64,000 nucleotides of DNA from Bacillus pumilus (GTDB lineage Bacteria; Bacillota; Bacilli; Bacillales; Bacillaceae), in NCBI RefSeq assembly GCF_009937765.1, contig NZ_CP047089.1, positions 452,272 to 516,271 of the forward strand, given 5' to 3'. A program made the translations under genes and the position numbers. Below the pieces are notes generated by a model. It did no database searches. It was not told the origin of the DNA and was given only the letters and a program-made list of their open reading frames with translations. Below, one piece after another: positions 42,383 through 51,479 of the stretch (positions are counted from its first letter, which is position 1; every line of letters starts with the position of its first letter).

Positions 42383-45055
42383 GTGAATAACCTAAACAAA
42401 GATTTTCTGAACGAAAGAGAACAAAAACTCTTATCTATTCTTCCCAAGAGTAGAAACAGGGACCCTATTTCTACTGCTAATGCAATTTTAGAAAATAATT
42501 TTTATACTATTCCGCCATTCGGTTTGCGTGATTACTCTCAAGGGGTCAACTGGACAGCAAAAGAGTCAAGAAGTTTCCTTAGATTACTTCATGCACTTAC
42601 TCCACTAGGGTGTCTTACTGAAGCTTTTGAACGTACTGGAAATGTAAAATATTTGATTAAAGGGTTAGAAGTCATATTGGATTGGAGTACCAGCAACATC
42701 TATTCTGAAAATATGAAGACCATGGCGTTTCATGATGAGACTACTGCTCTAAGACTTCAGTATATTTTAAGATTTTATCTAGTGGGCCATCCTCATATTC
42801 ATTCTACTGACCAGAAAAAGCTACTGGAAATAATGGCGTTTACTAGCAACTTGTTAACTAAAGAAAGCTTCCATTCAACGAACACCAATCACGGAATGTT
42901 TCAAGACATTGCGTTGTTGCAATATAGTTATTACAAAAATGATGAAGAAAAAAAAGAGTTGGCATTAAGTAGGTTGTTAAATTATTTTGAACATGTCTTT
43001 ACAACTGAAGGAGTACACAAAGAGCATTCCCCTGCGTATCATTTGCTAGTATCAAATAACCTAAAGAAAACCGTTGATTTTATAAAGAATATTAATTTTA
43101 ACCTTAGTAATACTTTGAATGAAATATTCTTAAAGACTGAGGAATATGCAACATTTATACTAAAACCAGACAGCTCCCTGCCACCTTTAGGAGATACTGA
43201 AAGCAAACCAATTAAGGAAACAGGCTTAATTGGTTTATATCAAGGAGAGTCATTCTTGTATTCATCTTCTAAAGGGAGAAATGGAAATCCTCCCGAAGAA
43301 TCATGTAAAGTATTCAAAGAGTCAGGTTACGCTATATTTAGAGATAATTGGTTAAAAAAAGAGAAAGCTACTTACGTTTTATTTAATGCTGCTTATCATG
43401 TGAATTATCATAAACACAGCGATGATCTTGGATTATTTATTTATGCAAATGGAGATCTGATATCTGAGGCTGGCCCCAATGGGTATAATTATTCAGATCC
43501 GCTAACCCAATATGCTTATTCTTCATACGCTCATAATACCTTAATTGTAGATGGGGTTGGTCTTGAACGTACGGATGGTCAATACGATAAGGTGTTTATT
43601 GAAGATTATGTTATTGCAGATGATCATGCTGAAGTAACTGGAATTAATGAACGATATGAAGATGTAACCCATAATAGAAATGTGTCGTTTATGAAAAGGG
43701 ATCAAGTGATTCAAGTAAAAGATACTGTTATTTCCAAAAAAAGACATAATTATAAACTATTGTGGCATGTTGCTGTCGGAGTAGATGTTCATTTAAGAGA
43801 TCACATAGTTGAATTATTTAGAGGCAGTGAGAAAGTAGCTGAAATAGAATTTGTGGCAGAGGCTCCTTTTAAAGTTTCTAAGTGTACTGGACAGAGAGAG
43901 CCTATGGTGAAAGGCTGGATGTTCAGTAAAATGGAAAATGCAGTTCCTTCTACAGTTTTGGAAGTGGAGTTCGAAGGAAATACATGCGAATTTGAAACAA
44001 TTTTCAGACTGAGTGAATTTAAAATCCAAACACCAGTACCTCCATTTTGTTTAGAGACTGAGTTTAGCAGTATGAGAAATGTACGGTATCACTTCCAGGA
44101 AGCCAAGAATGAAAAGTTAAAAGACCAATTAGTTATTATTTTTTCAAGCCTTACTGAAAAAAATAAGTTTAGGTACAACTATATTAGAACGTTAGAAAAC
44201 TTGCATGTAAATAAACTGTTCATCTTAGATGATTTTGGAGATCAAGGTGCCTACTACTTAGGGAGAAATAAAGATTTTTCAATAGAAACAACTGTAAATT
44301 CCTTAATTCAATATTTTCAAAGAAAACATAAAATTTATAATGAGAACATTACAATGGTTGGATCATCTAAAGGTGGATATGCAGCTATATATTTTGGAAT
44401 AAAAAACTATGTAGGCAATGTTATAGCGGGGGCACCTCAAAGTAACCTAGGACACTTTCTAATAAATCAAGCGGAACATCCAAATATTGCCTCTTATATT
44501 TCTGGAAGAGCTGAGAAGGCAGATCAAGTCTATTTAGACGAACTTCTTTTCAAGGTAATACAGCAACCTTCCGATGTTTCCCCATTTATAGAAATTATGG
44601 TTGGAAGTAAGGATCATCATCTTAAAAATCATGTTGAGCCTCTTGTAGCGGCACTTCAGGAAAGAAAGTTCGAGATATCTTTAAAGATTGAGAAAGGCAT
44701 AGATCATGAAGGATTAAAAGATCACTTTCCTAAATATCTCCTGGAGGCAATTGTGAGTCGTTTAGGAATAGAGTATAAGGTTCCTGAGATTAAGAGCTCG
44801 AATATTAGTTATTCAAATTCATTGCTCAACATAATGTGTGATGTTTCAGGGAATCAATTGAATTTTGCATATTATATATACAAAGATAAAGAAGTTATAG
44901 AAAAAATAATGTATGGTCCGAAATCAACAACTACGTATTATGTAAAAGAACCTGGTGTATATCAGGTTAGAGTCTTTGTTCGTGATCAGTTTGGCAACAA
45001 GGTTACACAGTATACTGGTGAACTAGTCATAAACAAATTGGAGGATATAAAATGA
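42383..45055 (+). CDS. Heparinase II/III-family lyase fused to an alpha/beta-hydrolase and a Y_Y_Y-like domain
   Basis: An 890-residue protein with no signal peptide. Residues 30-300 form an alpha-helical toroid of the heparinase II/III type (HDETTALRLQYIL, STNTNHGMFQD, EHSPAYH), and 310-555 the beta-sandwich (YHVNYHKHSDDLGLFIYANG, SYAHNTLIVDG). Residues about 560-795 look like an alpha/beta-hydrolase: nucleophile elbow VGSSKGG with Ser662, a likely acid in GSKDHH (Asp744) and His775 in IDHEG. Residues 800-890 are a small beta domain ending in tyrosine-rich strands. Heparinase-family lyases cut uronate-containing chains; the hydrolase resembles Asp2-like acyl/acetyl esterases. With a ManNAcA-forming dehydrogenase next door it may edit the glycan inside the cell. 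The fusion is unusual. Confidence 0.8.
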   Translation: MNNLNKDFLNEREQKLLSILPKSRNRDPISTANAILENNFYTIPPFGLRDYSQGVNWTAKESRSFLRLLHALTPLGCLTEAFERTGNVKYLIKGLEVILDWSTSNIYSENMKTMAFHDETTALRLQYILRFYLVGHPHIHSTDQKKLLEIMAFTSNLLTKESFHSTNTNHGMFQDIALLQYSYYKNDEEKKELALSRLLNYFEHVFTTEGVHKEHSPAYHLLVSNNLKKTVDFIKNINFNLSNTLNEIFLKTEEYATFILKPDSSLPPLGDTESKPIKETGLIGLYQGESFLYSSSKGRNGNPPEESCKVFKESGYAIFRDNWLKKEKATYVLFNAAYHVNYHKHSDDLGLFIYANGDLISEAGPNGYNYSDPLTQYAYSSYAHNTLIVDGVGLERTDGQYDKVFIEDYVIADDHAEVTGINERYEDVTHNRNVSFMKRDQVIQVKDTVISKKRHNYKLLWHVAVGVDVHLRDHIVELFRGSEKVAEIEFVAEAPFKVSKCTGQREPMVKGWMFSKMENAVPSTVLEVEFEGNTCEFETIFRLSEFKIQTPVPPFCLETEFSSMRNVRYHFQEAKNEKLKDQLVIIFSSLTEKNKFRYNYIRTLENLHVNKLFILDDFGDQGAYYLGRNKDFSIETTVNSLIQYFQRKHKIYNENITMVGSSKGGYAAIYFGIKNYVGNVIAGAPQSNLGHFLINQAEHPNIASYISGRAEKADQVYLDELLFKVIQQPSDVSPFIEIMVGSKDHHLKNHVEPLVAALQERKFEISLKIEKGIDHEGLKDHFPKYLLEAIVSRLGIEYKVPEIKSSNISYSNSLLNIMCDVSGNQLNFAYYIYKDKEVIEKIMYGPKSTTTYYVKEPGVYQVRVFVRDQFGNKVTQYTGELVINKLEDIK

Positions 45056-46329
45056 AAATTTGTACAGTAGGATTGGGATATATTGGGCTACCTACATCAA
45101 TTATGTTTGCAAAATATGGAGTTGATGTAGTAGGTGTGGATGTTAACGAAGCAGTCATTGAATCATTAAATAAAGGGGAAATTCATATTGAGGAACCAGG
45201 TCTCCAAGAAGCACTTGATGATGTTATTGCTTCTGGGAAGTTCCGTGCATCCGGTTCACCTGAAAGTGCAGAGGCGTTTATCATCTCTGTTCCAACCCCT
45301 AATAATGATGACGAATATAAATCTTGTGATTTGTCTTACGTATTGAGTGCTGTAAGAAATACTATTCCTTTCTTGAAAAAAGGAGACGTGCTTATTGTAG
45401 AGTCAACCATAGCCCCCCGGAGCATGGATGACCATGTAAAACCTTTAGTAGAGGAAGCTGGTTTAACGGTAGGAGAAGATATTTATTTAGTCCATTGTCC
45501 AGAGAGGGTATTACCAGGACAAATCATGCATGAATTGATCCATAATAACCGAATCGTAGGTGGAGTAACCCCGGCTTGTACAGAAGCTGGCGCAAAAATA
45601 TACAGTACATTCGTTCAAGGGGAAATTATTAGAACGAATGCGAAAACTGCTGAAATGTCAAAATTGATGGAGAATACATTCCGTGACGTGAATATAGCTC
45701 TTGCAAATGAATTAACAAAAATCTGTAACGGCCTAGATATCAATGCTTTAGAAGTTATCGATATGGCCAATAAACATCCACGTGTAAATTTACATACACC
45801 TGGCCCAGGTGTTGGTGGACATTGTTTGGCAGTAGATCCGTACTTTATTATAGCTAAAGCCCCTGAGAATGCGAGGTTAATAGATACCTCTCGCTCAATT
45901 AATACTTCTATGCCTTATTATATTGTTGAAAATGTAAATAAAATTATGGAAAAATCTGACGGTGGAATTATCACTATTTTCGGTTTGACATATAAAGGGA
46001 ATGTTGATGATATTAGAGAAAGCCCAGCTATGGAAATACTGCAACTGCTTAAACAACAAAAAAAATATCAAGTTAGAGCTTATGATCCTCATGTTGAAAA
46101 AGACTTTGTCATACATGATATTGAAGAGGCTACAGAAGAAGCAGATTTAATCTTGATATTATCTGATCATGATGAGTTTGTTGAATTAGATTGGGACAAG
46201 CTTTCAAAAATGTCTAATAAACAAGTTCTAGATACTAAAAATGTAGTGAAAAATCGTTCAAATGAATTTAATTATTTCAATTTGGGCAACTTATATACCG
46301 CCATCCCAAAAGAAAATGTATTAATTTAA
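45052..46329 (+). CDS. UDP-N-acetyl-D-mannosamine dehydrogenase (WecC-like)
   Basis: A 425-residue member of the UDP-glucose/GDP-mannose dehydrogenase family that oxidises C6 of a UDP-sugar to the uronic acid with two NAD+. NAD site VGLGYIGLP (6-14), ESTIAP, then HCPERVLPGQ and NNRIVGG, which favour the UDP-ManNAc type over UDP-glucose dehydrogenases, and GPGVGGHCLAVDPYF with catalytic Cys258. It overlaps the heparinase-hydrolase gene by four bases and ends the accessory operon. Product UDP-ManNAcA; the substrate is made by the UDP-GlcNAc 2-epimerase that also feeds TagA. UDP-GlcNAc dehydrogenase is an alternative. Confidence 0.88.
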   Translation: MKICTVGLGYIGLPTSIMFAKYGVDVVGVDVNEAVIESLNKGEIHIEEPGLQEALDDVIASGKFRASGSPESAEAFIISVPTPNNDDEYKSCDLSYVLSAVRNTIPFLKKGDVLIVESTIAPRSMDDHVKPLVEEAGLTVGEDIYLVHCPERVLPGQIMHELIHNNRIVGGVTPACTEAGAKIYSTFVQGEIIRTNAKTAEMSKLMENTFRDVNIALANELTKICNGLDINALEVIDMANKHPRVNLHTPGPGVGGHCLAVDPYFIIAKAPENARLIDTSRSINTSMPYYIVENVNKIMEKSDGGIITIFGLTYKGNVDDIRESPAMEILQLLKQQKKYQVRAYDPHVEKDFVIHDIEEATEEADLILILSDHDEFVELDWDKLSKMSNKQVLDTKNVVKNRSNEFNYFNLGNLYTAIPKENVLI

Positions 46330-46351
46330 GAAATATACTGTGGAAATCTTG

Positions 46352-46383
46352 AGCTTGTAGATACTTTCTATAAGCTTTTTTGT
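46352..46383 (+). terminator. Terminator closing the accessory glycan operon
   Basis: A 10-bp stem AGCTTGTAGA / TCTATAAGCT (one mismatch; 46352-46361, 46367-46376) and a run of T. From here to tagG (46546) there are TATAAT (46422) and TACAAT (46484) hexamers but no convincing -35; a separate tagG promoter is likely in this gap. Confidence 0.75.
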
Positions 46384-46545
46384 TTTAATAGCCATTACAA
46401 TGATTTAAACAACCCTCACGGTATAATTGCAGTTGATGCTTCTGGGTTCTTTGATTTAAGATGAAAAATCTAATGTAATCTGTTACAATTAAGAGCAGTG
46501 TTTTGAAATAGATTACGCCAATAATTAAATTTAAGGACGATTATT

Positions 46546-47385
46546 ATGAATGCAATGTTTAAAATTCTTAAAGAGCAGTTCACTTCAACCACTTTAATTT
46601 TTAGACTGGCTATTTATGAAACAAAGTCAAAATATCAGCTCAATTATTTAGGTGTCTTTTGGCAATTGTTAAATCCGTTGATTCAAATCATGGCATATTG
46701 GTTTGTGTTTGGTTTAGGTCTGAGAGGAGCAGGAAGAACTGCAGAAATGGCAGATGGTTCTCACGTAAGTATACCTTTTCTAATATGGATGCTAGCGGGT
46801 TTAATTCCATGGTTTTTTATTAGTTCTACTATTACAGAAGGTGCAAACAGTGTTTTTAAGCGCATAAAGTTAGTGTCAAAAATGAATTTTCCAATTAGTG
46901 CACTTCCTTCTGTTGTCATAACATCAAATTTATTTAGTTATTTTTTGATGATGGGTATCTATGTTATCATGCTTATTTCTCATGGAATATACCCTGACAT
47001 TCATTGGATTCAATATCTATATTATTTTATTTGCTTGATTACGTTTATGTTTGCTTTCAGCCTATTTAATTCAACTATTAGTGTTCTTGTCCGTGATTAC
47101 CAAAACTTGCTGCAATCCTTGACAAGACTACTAATGTTTTTGCTTCCTATTTTATGGGATATTGGAGATAAGTTTACCGGGAAGTATGAATGGATTGCGA
47201 CTACATTAAAGCTGAATCCTTTATATTATATTATTGAAGGGTTTAGGAAAAGCTTTCTTAGAGGAGAATGGTTCTTCAATGATATGAAATATACGCTTTA
47301 TTTTTGGGCGATTACTTTACTTCTCTTAACAATCGGTTCATTACTTCATATGAAATTTAGAGATAAGTTTGTCGATTTTCTTTAA
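46546..47385 (+). CDS. tagG: Teichoic acid ABC exporter permease TagG
   Basis: A 279-residue ABC-2 type permease with six helices. It forms the membrane channel that, with TagH, exports undecaprenyl-linked teichoic acid. The N-terminal amphipathic part [22 protein letters not shown] and [11 protein letters not shown] are typical. AAGGA lies 8 bases before ATG 46546. Length matches B. subtilis TagG (275). It is separated from tagF here by about 11.6 kb of accessory glycan genes. Confidence 0.94.
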   Translation: MNAMFKILKEQFTSTTLIFRLAIYETKSKYQLNYLGVFWQLLNPLIQIMAYWFVFGLGLRGAGRTAEMADGSHVSIPFLIWMLAGLIPWFFISSTITEGANSVFKRIKLVSKMNFPISALPSVVITSNLFSYFLMMGIYVIMLISHGIYPDIHWIQYLYYFICLITFMFAFSLFNSTISVLVRDYQNLLQSLTRLLMFLLPILWDIGDKFTGKYEWIATTLKLNPLYYIIEGFRKSFLRGEWFFNDMKYTLYFWAITLLLLTIGSLLHMKFRDKFVDFL

Positions 47386-47404
47386 AAAGTAAGGAGATAA
47401 TACG

Positions 47405-49006
47405 ATGAAACTAAAGGTTTCGTTTCGAAATGTATCTAAGCAGTATTTTCTGTATAAAAAGCAGTCAGATAAAATAAAAGGGCTGTTTTTACCTAATAAA
47501 AGTGACAAAGGATTTTTTGCTGTTCGTAATGTGTCCTTTGACGTATATGAAGGTGAAACGATTGGTTTTGTTGGTATAAACGGTTCTGGAAAATCAACGA
47601 TGTCAAACCTTCTTGCGAAAATCATTCCCCCAACAAGTGGTCAAATTGAGATGGACGGCCAACCATCATTAATTGCAATTTCAGCAGGCCTTAACAACCA
47701 ATTAAGCGGTAAAGACAACATTCGATTAAAGTGCTTAATGATGGGGCTTACGAATAAGGAAATAGACGAACTTTATGATAAAATTGTAGAGTTTGCAGAT
47801 ATTGGGGACTTTATTGATCAGCCTGTAAAAAGTTATTCGAGCGGGATGAAATCTCGGCTCGGATTTGCAATTTCAGCACATATTGATCCGGATATTTTGA
47901 TTATTGATGAAGCACTGTCTGTTGGAGATCAAACTTTTTATCAAAAATGCGTGGATCGTATAACTGAGTTTAAAGAACAGGGAAAGACGATTTTCTTTGT
48001 CAGTCATTCAATAGGCCAAATTCAAAAAATTTGTGATCGAGTTGCCTGGATGCATTACGGCGAACTTCGTATGTTTGATGATACTGAAAAAGTTGTAAAA
48101 GAATACAAAGAATTTGTTGATTGGTTTAACAAACTATCAAAGAAAAAGAAAGCAGAATACCAATTAGAAAATAAAGAAGATAGAAAAAAGATGCATAATG
48201 GAGAGCGAATCACTCGATATAAAGATGGAAGAAAACGGAGTGAGTTTTTAGGATCTGTAATTCAAACAACACTTTTAACGTTATTTACTATACTTCTTGC
48301 ATTATCAATGTTTTCAGATCGTCCACTTCGAACTTTAGCAACTTTCGGTGCCATTACAATAAATAACACAGAGAACCACCAACCAAAGAGTGCTGAGACA
48401 GGTGGCATGGTTGATCTAGAAAAAGTTCATAGACAAGCCATTACCTTGAAAGACTCTACGCCTATTTATAAAGACAAAGCTTTTAAAAAAAGAGCAGAAT
48501 TCACCTTGCCATTTGGTGAAAAAGTACAGGTGGTAGCTGAGAATAAAAAAGTTGTACAAATAAAAATATCTGATAAAAACTATATTATGAAAGCCAGTAA
48601 CCTTCAAAGTACAGATGAGTTAAAGTCGTTATCTATTCAACCAGTTCAGTTCATTTCATATGTATCACCTGCTTCAGCGGCTTCGTATGAGTATCTACTT
48701 TCATTTCTTGGAAAAGAAGAATCAGTTCTAAAAGAAAGATTGCAAGCATTGACCTCAATTAAAAGTGATCAAGGGAATACTATCCAACGATTAGTGACTG
48801 AAAGAACTGAGTATGTAATTCAAGACGGAAAAGCGAACTCGATTGTATTTAGCGAAGTTATGCAGCTGTCGCCAACAACAATCGGATTAAACAAGCAAAA
48901 CATCTTGTTGAATGACAAACAAACGAAATTTGCTGTAAAGGGAGAAAACAATCTATTTGTAGTTGATAACGAAAATCATACACTTACTATCTCAGTCATT
49001 AAATAA
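47405..49006 (+). CDS. tagH: Teichoic acid ABC exporter ATPase TagH
   Basis: A 533-residue protein: N-terminal ABC ATPase (1-245) with Walker A GINGSGKST (Lys63), signature SSGMKSRLGF and Walker B ILIIDEAL, then a single membrane helix (about 283-303) and an extracytoplasmic C-terminal domain of about 225 residues with SH3-like strands, an architecture known for Bacillus TagH. It energises export through TagG. Length agrees with B. subtilis TagH (527). The C-terminal domain might recognise polymer or wall and could be relevant to handling of a modified polymer. Confidence 0.94.
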   Translation: MKLKVSFRNVSKQYFLYKKQSDKIKGLFLPNKSDKGFFAVRNVSFDVYEGETIGFVGINGSGKSTMSNLLAKIIPPTSGQIEMDGQPSLIAISAGLNNQLSGKDNIRLKCLMMGLTNKEIDELYDKIVEFADIGDFIDQPVKSYSSGMKSRLGFAISAHIDPDILIIDEALSVGDQTFYQKCVDRITEFKEQGKTIFFVSHSIGQIQKICDRVAWMHYGELRMFDDTEKVVKEYKEFVDWFNKLSKKKKAEYQLENKEDRKKMHNGERITRYKDGRKRSEFLGSVIQTTLLTLFTILLALSMFSDRPLRTLATFGAITINNTENHQPKSAETGGMVDLEKVHRQAITLKDSTPIYKDKAFKKRAEFTLPFGEKVQVVAENKKVVQIKISDKNYIMKASNLQSTDELKSLSIQPVQFISYVSPASAASYEYLLSFLGKEESVLKERLQALTSIKSDQGNTIQRLVTERTEYVIQDGKANSIVFSEVMQLSPTTIGLNKQNILLNDKQTKFAVKGENNLFVVDNENHTLTISVIK

Positions 49007-49030
49007 AAAGCTGCCAAACATGGCAGCTTT
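49007..49030 (+). terminator. Hairpin after tagH, probable terminator
   Basis: AAAGCTGCCA / TGGCAGCTTT (49007-49016, 49021-49030), a perfect 10-bp stem starting right after the tagH stop; the T run is only three long, so it may instead be an IS-end hairpin. Confidence 0.55.
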
Positions 49031-49042
49031 CAGACCGTAGAC

Positions 49043-49077
49043 AAACCCCACTTTTACTTCAAGTAAAAGTGGGGTTT
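49043..49077. repeat. Near-perfect 35-base palindrome
   Basis: A 17-base arm (49043-49059) is followed by one C and then its exact reverse complement (49061-49077); core ACCCCACTTTTACTT. It ends in TTTT and could terminate transcription from tagH. Confidence 0.85.
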
Positions 49078-49111
49078 TCACATTTTTTGAAAAAACATCA
49101 TGTGTTTTACG

Positions 49112-49137
49112 CTGGACATGGTACTTTCCATGTCCAG
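49112..49137. repeat. Inverted repeat
   Basis: CTGGACATGG (49112-49121) and CCATGTCCAG (49128-49137) form a perfect 10-bp stem with a six-base loop and no T run. Confidence 0.8.
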
Positions 49138-49249
49138 TTTGCTAGCTTTTTAAGGTTAAAGCCACTACTTCTAATTGATTTCTTCTTTCTTCTTCACGTT
49201 TCGATAACATGTTTATCCCCCACAGATTATTGTTATTACCCTTATTATA

Positions 49250-49303
49250 CAAAAAAGCTTGTAGACTTTGTCTACAAGCTGACTACTCTTTAATAAGAGT
49301 AGT
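49250..49303 (-). terminator. Terminator of uppP, double hairpin
   Basis: On the minus strand, AGCTTGTAGAC / GTCTACAAGCT (49280-49270, 49266-49256) is a perfect 11-bp stem followed by T residues. A first hairpin ACTACTCTT / AAGAGTAGT (49303-49282) lies just after the uppP stop. Confidence 0.85.
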
Positions 49304-49311
49304 TTCCAGTA

Positions 49312-50145
49312 TTACATGAATAGGATAAATAAAATCACACCTAGGATGATTCGGTATATTGCAAAAGGCACCAGCTTGATTTTATTGATCAATTTTAGGA
49401 AGAATCGAACAACGAAGAGAGCCACAACAAATGCACTCACAAAGCCCACGATAAAGAATGGCAGCATGTCTGTTGTTAAATATTCGGCATTTTTCACAAG
49501 TGTTAAGAAGCTTGCGCCTGCCATAATCGGCATCGCCATGATAAATGTAAAGTCAGCTGCCGCACGGTGATTCAAACCAAGAATAACCCCACCTGCGATC
49601 GTCGAACCTGAGCGAGAGAAGCCTGGCCATAACGCCAAACATTGAAACAGTCCGATATAAAGCGCCTGTCTGTACGTCATGTTATCGACAGAGCTTGTTT
49701 CTGTTTTACGTTTATTGATCCAGTCAGCGACAAGCATCAGCACTGCGCCTAAAATCAAGCCGACAGCAACTGTTCTCACGTCAAACAAGTATTTATCAAT
49801 ATAGTCTTCAAATAAGAATCCTAAAATGACGGCTGGAACGAGTCCTACTGCGATTTGAGCAATGGTCAGCTTATGCCCGCTGCGCTTTTGTTCTTCGGTG
49901 ATATTTTTCTTTAAGCCTAACAAGTTCAAAATCCGATCCTTGAACACAATCATGACAGCTAAAATAGATCCTAACTGAATCACGACTTTAAATGTGTTTG
50001 CCGCCTCTGGCGTAATGATTTCCTTTGATTTTAACCATAGATCATCGACAATGATCATGTGACCTGTAGATGAGACAGGTGCATACTCTGTTAATCCTTC
50101 GACAATTCCTAAAACCAGTGCCACGAATAAATCCCATAGATTCAT
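49312..50145 (-). CDS. uppP: Undecaprenyl-diphosphatase UppP (BacA family)
   Basis: A 277-residue, multi-helix membrane phosphatase that converts undecaprenyl-PP to undecaprenyl-P, recycling the carrier used by peptidoglycan and teichoic acid and giving bacitracin tolerance. Family motifs: GIVEGLTEYAPVSSTGHM (the usual EFLPVSSTGH, here EYAPVSS) and the second motif PGFSRSGSTIAGG. A longer frame starts at TTG 50163, but the ATG at 50145 follows AAAGGAAAG and matches the family N-terminus and the 276-residue B. subtilis protein (YubB). Confidence 0.94.
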   Translation of the reverse strand: MNLWDLFVALVLGIVEGLTEYAPVSSTGHMIIVDDLWLKSKEIITPEAANTFKVVIQLGSILAVMIVFKDRILNLLGLKKNITEEQKRSGHKLTIAQIAVGLVPAVILGFLFEDYIDKYLFDVRTVAVGLILGAVLMLVADWINKRKTETSSVDNMTYRQALYIGLFQCLALWPGFSRSGSTIAGGVILGLNHRAAADFTFIMAMPIMAGASFLTLVKNAEYLTTDMLPFFIVGFVSAFVVALFVVRFFLKLINKIKLVPFAIYRIILGVILFILFM

Positions 50146-50198
50146 GATTTTCTTTCCTTTCAATTCTGATCTTTGAACAGGTCAACCATCTATGTCCA

Positions 50199-50238
50199 CA
50201 TAAAGACAAGCTTCCTTCATCGAAAGCTCGTCTTTATG
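50199..50238. other. 15-bp hairpin between yubA and uppP
   Basis: CATAAAGACAAGCTT (50199-50213) pairs with AAGCTCGTCTTTATG (50224-50238), one G-U or mismatch. No T run follows on the transcribed (minus) strand, so it may be an RNA-processing or stability element rather than a terminator. Confidence 0.55.
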
Positions 50239-50271
50239 ATACTATATTTTTTTCAAAAAAAGATTATGACA

Positions 50272-51414
50272 TTAAACCTTTTCTTCTTTATACAAATTGG
50301 ATCGCATTTTGAACCAATCAAACAAGTGGGTCGTGATGACCTTCAGGACCGCATATGTCGGAATCGCAACAATGATGCCGACTACGCTAAACAATTTACC
50401 TGCTGTTAAGAGAACAAAGATAATCGTGATCGGGTGGATATGAAGGTTTTTCCCCATAACCTGAGGTGAAATAAATTTCCCTTCAATGAGCTGTACCACT
50501 GTCCAGACAATGATCAGTTTTAAAAGCATCACTGGTGATGTCACAAGTGCAATGACAATCGCTGGTGTAATCGCAATCGTAGGACCAAGGTAAGGTACCA
50601 CACTTGTACATGCCGCAATGATGGCCAGCAGCAACGCATAATCAAGTCCAATAATCAGATAACCAATTAAAAGAAGCACACCAATACAGAAGCTGACAAT
50701 GATCTGTCCAAGAATATAAGAGCTCAGGCGATGGTTCATTTCGTGAAGCACGATATGTGTATGTTCTCTAAACTTATTCGGAATAAATTTCAGGAAATAG
50801 TCAGGTAATTTTTTGCCATCTTTTAATAAATAGAACAGAATGAACGGAACCGTCACGATCGAGATGATGATTTCAGTGAGCGCCCCTAAGAATGTCCCCA
50901 CTCCTGTAAAGGTACTTTCCAAAATTTTCGTCGCTTGACTTGACGCTTTGCTTACCAATTCAGAGACGTTAAAATTCATGTTTTTTTGCGCTTGAGTAAT
51001 GAAGTTGCTTCCCGTTAGTTGTCTAATCTGATCTTCTACCGTATCAACATATTTCGGTAGGTTATGAAACAGGCTCATCATTTGCGCTTGTAAAAACGGA
51101 ATAATAGACACAATCGTTACTGTAATCATGCCAATAATGACAATATATAAAAGCAAAATCGAAAAGATCCGTTTCACTCTAAACCTCTCTAACAAATTGA
51201 CAATCGGGTTTAATAAATAATACACGACCCCCGTTAAAATAATCGGTAAGGCAATGGTTTTGACGAGTACAATGAGCGGTGTGAAAATAAAGGATGTTTT
51301 CATGAAAACAAGGATATTCAATCCGATTAATAGCAGGACGAGTAAAAAGAGAACAAACTTGTTATCAAGAAAAAATTTTCTAAATCGACTGCTCCACATT
51401 TGCATAGAATTCAT
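50272..51414 (-). CDS. yubA: AI-2E family transporter YubA
   Basis: A 380-residue membrane protein of the AI-2E/UPF0118 (PerM) family with about eight helices: two near the N-terminus (about 15-60), one at 70-95, a soluble segment (about 100-150), then five toward the C-terminus. Typical segments are [15 protein letters not shown] [29 protein letters not shown] and [13 protein letters not shown]. Members export small molecules or sodium; substrate here is not determined. GGAGG lies 6 bases before ATG 51414. It is upstream of uppP in the same direction, as in B. subtilis. Confidence 0.88.
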   Translation of the reverse strand: MNSMQMWSSRFRKFFLDNKFVLFLLVLLLIGLNILVFMKTSFIFTPLIVLVKTIALPIILTGVVYYLLNPIVNLLERFRVKRIFSILLLYIVIIGMITVTIVSIIPFLQAQMMSLFHNLPKYVDTVEDQIRQLTGSNFITQAQKNMNFNVSELVSKASSQATKILESTFTGVGTFLGALTEIIISIVTVPFILFYLLKDGKKLPDYFLKFIPNKFREHTHIVLHEMNHRLSSYILGQIIVSFCIGVLLLIGYLIIGLDYALLLAIIAACTSVVPYLGPTIAITPAIVIALVTSPVMLLKLIIVWTVVQLIEGKFISPQVMGKNLHIHPITIIFVLLTAGKLFSVVGIIVAIPTYAVLKVITTHLFDWFKMRSNLYKEEKV

Positions 51415-51479
51415 ATCGTTCCTCCAAACTCGGGCTATTTTATGAATAAATTGTACACTACCTGATCATGATTTGGTGA

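Larger units (their letters stand above)
49007..49250 (-). mobile_element. Possible remnant of an IS (IS1182-like), hairpin-rich
   Basis: This patch after tagH has three strong inverted repeats in succession and, on the minus strand, a tiny open frame at 49210-49142 with GGGGGAT upstream. The frame encodes MLSKREEERRNQLEVV before ending; its beginning resembles the N-terminus I associate with IS1182-family transposases. An element that lost nearly all of its transposase and kept its two ends would look like this. The assignment rests on a short resemblance. Confidence 0.3.

Noticed and set aside
35200..46329. Complete capsule locus with Wzx/Wzy
   Set aside because: No multi-helix flippase or polymerase gene is in the block; all products are soluble or peripheral enzymes.
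46384..46545. tagG promoter from TATAAT at 46422 or TACAAT at 46484
   Set aside because: Neither has a reasonable -35 at 16-18 bases; a promoter is probable here but cannot be placed.
49069..49293. Open frame of 74 codons on the plus strand after tagH
   Set aside because: It runs through several hairpins and the uppP terminator, has no ribosome site or recognisable domain; treated as chance.
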